In this document: positions 60,828-64,000 of the stretch, piece after piece | How the letters are laid out: every line of letters begins with the position of its first letter | How positions within the stretch are numbered: the stretch's first letter is position 1 | NCBI RefSeq assembly: GCF_000764305.2 | Contig: NW_025946698.1 | Location: 186,001 to 250,000, forward strand | Length of the DNA: 64,000 bases | DNA from: Hyalella azteca | Lineage: Eukaryota > Arthropoda > Malacostraca > Amphipoda > Hyalellidae | Direction of reading: 5' to 3' | The notes under the pieces: generated by a model | Told to the model about the DNA's origin: nothing | The model's input: the letters and a program-made list of their open reading frames with translations, nothing else | Database searches by the model: none | Translations under genes and position numbers: made by a program

Positions 60828-61310
60828 TTGCCCTATTTTGGTAGTGCGTCTGAAACTATGTCCAAAGAATTAAAAATGCTGTGTTTGAAATATTTCCCAA
60901 ATATAAATTTGCATGTTTTACTGGTAAATAATTTAAAAATTGGTTCTTTTTTCAGGTATAAGGACGTTATTCCTGCTCGGATGCGATCAAACCTGGTCTA
61001 TGAGTTCTGTTGTGCACGCTGTGCATCTACGTACGTTGGAATGACGTCGCTTAACTTCTACATCCGGGTTTCTGAACACCGTGGCAGGAGCTATCGTTCT
61101 AACTTGCCTCTCGCCAAGCCTCCTCATTCTTCCGTGCGCCTCCATGCTGAACAGTGCGACGTGGCTGTATCTGAGAGTGATTTCAGGATACTCGGTTCCA
61201 CTTCTGGCTGCTCGGATTTGAGAATTTTGGAGTCTCTACATATCTTCAAACGAAAACCATGTCTCAATAATGCGTTTAGCTCATATAATCTGGAAATAGT
61301 AAATCGCTAG
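60828..61310 (+). CDS. Penelope-like retroelement fragment: RT tail plus GIY-YIG endonuclease
   Basis: Uninterrupted 160-codon reading frame ending in TAG; the upstream part of the element is missing, so there is no genuine start. The first half (LPYFGSASETMSKELKML) is the terminal part of a Penelope-type reverse transcriptase. The second half (YEFCCARCASTYVGMT, then R and EH of SEHRG) carries the Cys pairs and the YVG..R..EH signature of the GIY-YIG nuclease that follows RT in Penelope elements. It lies in the right arm of an inverted duplication. The intact frame suggests recent insertion. This is a 5'-truncated copy and not a host gene. Confidence 0.88.
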   Translation: MPYFGSASETMSKELKMLCLKYFPNINLHVLLVNNLKIGSFFRYKDVIPARMRSNLVYEFCCARCASTYVGMTSLNFYIRVSEHRGRSYRSNLPLAKPPHSSVRLHAEQCDVAVSESDFRILGSTSGCSDLRILESLHIFKRKPCLNNAFSSYNLEIVNR

Positions 61311-61556
61311 GATTTTATATTCTTGTCGTACCCCTAGGACTAAGTTGTTCATAACTAGTCCTGTTTATTTCGATATAATGTTAGGTCTTGTTTAGGTTTT
61401 ATGTCTGTCTTTGAATTTTGACTTTTAAAGTGATTTTATTCATTTTTAGTTTAGTCGAACTGATGATGGAGCTGGACTCCGAAACGTTTTCAATATCGAT
61501 ATGGTGAATTTTCTTGGCGTTTTCTTGGCTTTTAAATTCCTTGTGAACTTGCGATA
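61311..61556 (+). mobile_element. 3' tail of the right Penelope arm
   Basis: Non-coding tail ending at CCTTGTGAACTTGCGATA, where identity with the left arm (which begins at 59015) stops. It contains GATGATGGAGCTGGACTCCG, also found inverted at 59090-59110. Confidence 0.8.
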
Positions 61557-64000
61557 TAAGCAGACTAATGATATAAGTACTTATAGACGATATTATCATA
61601 ATGCAATTATGACACTAGCATTAAAATAGCTTTATAAAATTCAGTTCCAATTTACTGTCCGCTCTTGCATCTTAATGTTTTTTTATACTTTATAAAAGAT
61701 ACCTTCGCAGCAAATTTTCCTTCTTGTTGGCTCGTAAAATGCGTTAAATTTATGACTGAGCTTGCCTCTTTTGAACTGGTCGCTGAAGATCTATACCAAG
61801 CATATATCACCTGCAAGAATAATGCTCTACGCACGTACGTACTGCATTTGTGGTACTTCCCGGTGGCAAATGCGCAGGATCCTTCGTGAAGCTACTTGTT
61901 CCCGAATTCATGCATATAATTATTTAGTTAAATTATAAACTGAGACAATTTTAATTTGAAACATATACAAAACACAAGCATTTCCTAATCTATATCCGCA
62001 ATGTCTATATTAACGTACGCTCAGATATATGAATGGGTCATTGTCCAAATAATTATGCACTTTCTTAACAACAGCAGGAGAAGAAACTTGTCGGAGCGCT
62101 GAAACTCCCAGTTGCTAAGTCAAAATGGGTCAGGTTAACCCACGCAATTAAAGACCATAAGTGTTGGCATCTGTGATCCTAGTATGTTGAATCAAAATTC
62201 TAATTAACATCCAACTCGTGCGTAAAATGGTATTCCCGCTCATTTAATAAGTTAGAATTGCATGTATTTACGTGCAGCTATAAATTAGACCATTAAGTTA
62301 TATTTATTAGGTCTCTCGGCCTCGTCTGGCGAAAATAATTGCCATCAGAAATGATACACAGCTTATCGCCTAGGCACTGTCTTTTATTTATACCTGTTAC
62401 ATTAATTCGCATGAATAAAACGTCATTTCTTCAATTCTTCAAATGTGGAGGTTTGCAAATGAATCTCAAGGTAACAGTTGAGTGCTGGAAGTGTTCTCGA
62501 CGAGTCACAACGATTTACTGTGCTGCATGCCTGATAGTTGACCTCGGATGGAAAACCAATGTAAATAAAATGTGTTGGACAGGCGAAATTTAAGATACAC
62601 ATGCAGCGTTTTACTTATTAGTAAATAACATTTTAGCGTGAAAATATTTCTGTGTACACTGTAAAATAAATTAAAAACTAATAAGGAAATTGTCAATAAA
62701 CGAATTCTCTGGTCTTCAATGAAACCTGCTTAAATGTACAATAAAAATGCATGTAAAACGCTCACATATAATAGTATTGATATGTACGTTGAAATTATAA
62801 AACGTGCACTAATCCCAGCATGCTTCGTCAAATAAATAAAACATTTGCGTATAAACAAAATTTTCCCTATTCCAAACTGTTATTCCCCTAAGTTTTTATT
62901 ACCTTCAACAGAAGAGGTGAACGAAAAAATTAAAAACATCCGAATATTTTAAGATATTTAAACGAAAGACTCTTGATGAATGACGTCATATGCCTCCTAG
63001 ACTCCGTGTGTCTGATACATGTCCCAAAAACCTTCTTTAATTACACGCAGCACCAATGAATTCGTCAAGGTTGGGATGTTCTCGTGTGTGATGCTTTGAA
63101 AAGAAATTTCAACTGCATCTTAGAAGGCTAAGTTGCTTGAAAATCATCGTGCACGTTGATGTAAGCGTCAGTTCACTGCATAAGTGCTTAAAATTTGATA
63201 TGTGAATCAATATGGTAACTCCATTACAAGACTGGTAAAAATTCTATAATCTTATGCATTCTCTGAAATAATTTCCGGTTCGGCACAGGTCATTATGCTG
63301 TAAAATTACAGCGGTAAATCCTTGATTTCAGTCTTTTTCTTTTGAACCTGAATTTTAATTGTGCATTTAAAGAGAAGCACATGCCTTCACCCTTCAATGT
63401 CATCGCAATGCTGGCTGGGACAGTTCGTAGTTCGGAACTCACATTTTCCTTCAACCATTTGGCAAAGATGGTTTTTTGCGGAACTGATCAGAGATATGAA
63501 CTATCAACAGTCGATTATGTGAGCCCTATCAGCTTCATCTGCATGTCAATAACCTTCAGAATGAGCCTTACAACTGATAACGTAGTCTACTACCTGCTTT
63601 ACATAAAGTGAAATTTGGAGTGAAACTCATTGAAACTTGCAACTTTTGGAAATGTTTCAGTCTGAAAACATTTTATTTATTAAATTAAACTTGAAAATAC
63701 AGTATGTGCTTGCATGAAACATGTTGAAAAAGTTCTTTGAAGAAAATGACGAAGTACAATTGCAGTTTTACAATTATAAAACTTATTTTGCGATTTATAT
63801 TTATTTTTCAGGTTCATTCTTTGTTCATGATGGACACCAAGTAGAAGAATGGAACAATCACTGCGAATGTATTGTTGATATCATTTTTTTACGGTATTTA
63901 AAAAAGTAAAGTAATTTTTACTATGCAAGTTTGAATTTTTATTTATATCCAATGTAACAAGCATGTTTCTTGAAACCGAATAACAATGTCGACTGAATGT
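61557..64000. other. Intergenic, no gene recognised
   Basis: ORFs of up to 90 codons (for example 63342-63611, +) lack motifs, splice context or codon bias. An exon of a gene extending to the right cannot be excluded. Confidence 0.45.

Noticed and set aside
63342..63611. 89-codon + strand ORF near the window edge
   Set aside because: No motif or codon preference. An edge exon cannot be excluded but is not supported.

Overview
This is AT-rich, intron-rich animal DNA. The gene families (a SmydA-type SET/MYND protein, a midline-fasciclin-like FAS1 protein, a vesicular amine transporter, a type II Golgi GlcNAc-transferase) and the mobile-element mix (Penelope-like, hAT, Mutator-like MITEs, tRNA-derived SINE) indicate an arthropod. 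A crustacean is my best guess, but the sequence alone does not prove it. Almost all short ORFs are chance or repeat-driven. I built the real genes by joining exons across GT-AG junctions and checking that the reading phase agrees at every junction.

Layout: (1) 1-2.65 kb, + strand: the last two coding exons and 3' UTR of a vesicular monoamine transporter; the rest of the gene lies left of the window. (2) 2.65-12.8 kb: intergenic, with three minisatellites and a MITE. (3) 12,861-17,859, + strand: a complete four-exon MGAT3-type (GT17) beta-1,4-mannosyl-glycoprotein GlcNAc-transferase. A small first exon, identified here, supplies the cytoplasmic tail and half of the membrane anchor. (4) 17.9-20.8 kb: three more minisatellites. 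(5) 25,954-21,082, - strand: a complete SmydA-type gene (540 aa) with a likely TATA promoter and a 5' UTR exon. (6) 26.6-27.1 kb: a decayed non-LTR reverse transcriptase tail. (7) 43,206-28,847, - strand: a complete 19-exon midline-fasciclin/TGFBI-like secreted protein of 945 aa with an EMI-like Cys region and four FAS1 domains. Its introns carry minisatellites, three copies of one MITE family, and three separate tandem duplications that copy an exon's 3' end together with its splice donor. (8) 43.2-52.8 kb: intergenic, with an 871-bp hAT element with a perfect 8-bp target duplication, a 209-bp long-TIR element with a 9-bp target duplication, and an old Penelope-like fragment. (9) 55,386-53,051, - strand: a small three-exon gene for a 79-aa secreted, dibasic-rich, GKR-containing peptide precursor, with a TATA box and a SINE in its second intron. 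This is the best candidate for something undescribed. (10) 56-64 kb: a hAT MITE and a large, nearly identical inverted duplication of a Penelope-like GIY-YIG end. One arm is split by a 961-bp DNA transposon with a 5-bp target duplication. The last 2.4 kb shows nothing clear.

The genes do not form a pathway. They are ordinary neighbours: amine loading into vesicles, N-glycan bisecting-type transfer in the Golgi, a SET/MYND regulator, an extracellular adhesion protein and a putative neuropeptide-like precursor. I had no alignment tool. Family calls rest on recognised motifs, and repeat boundaries are read by eye.
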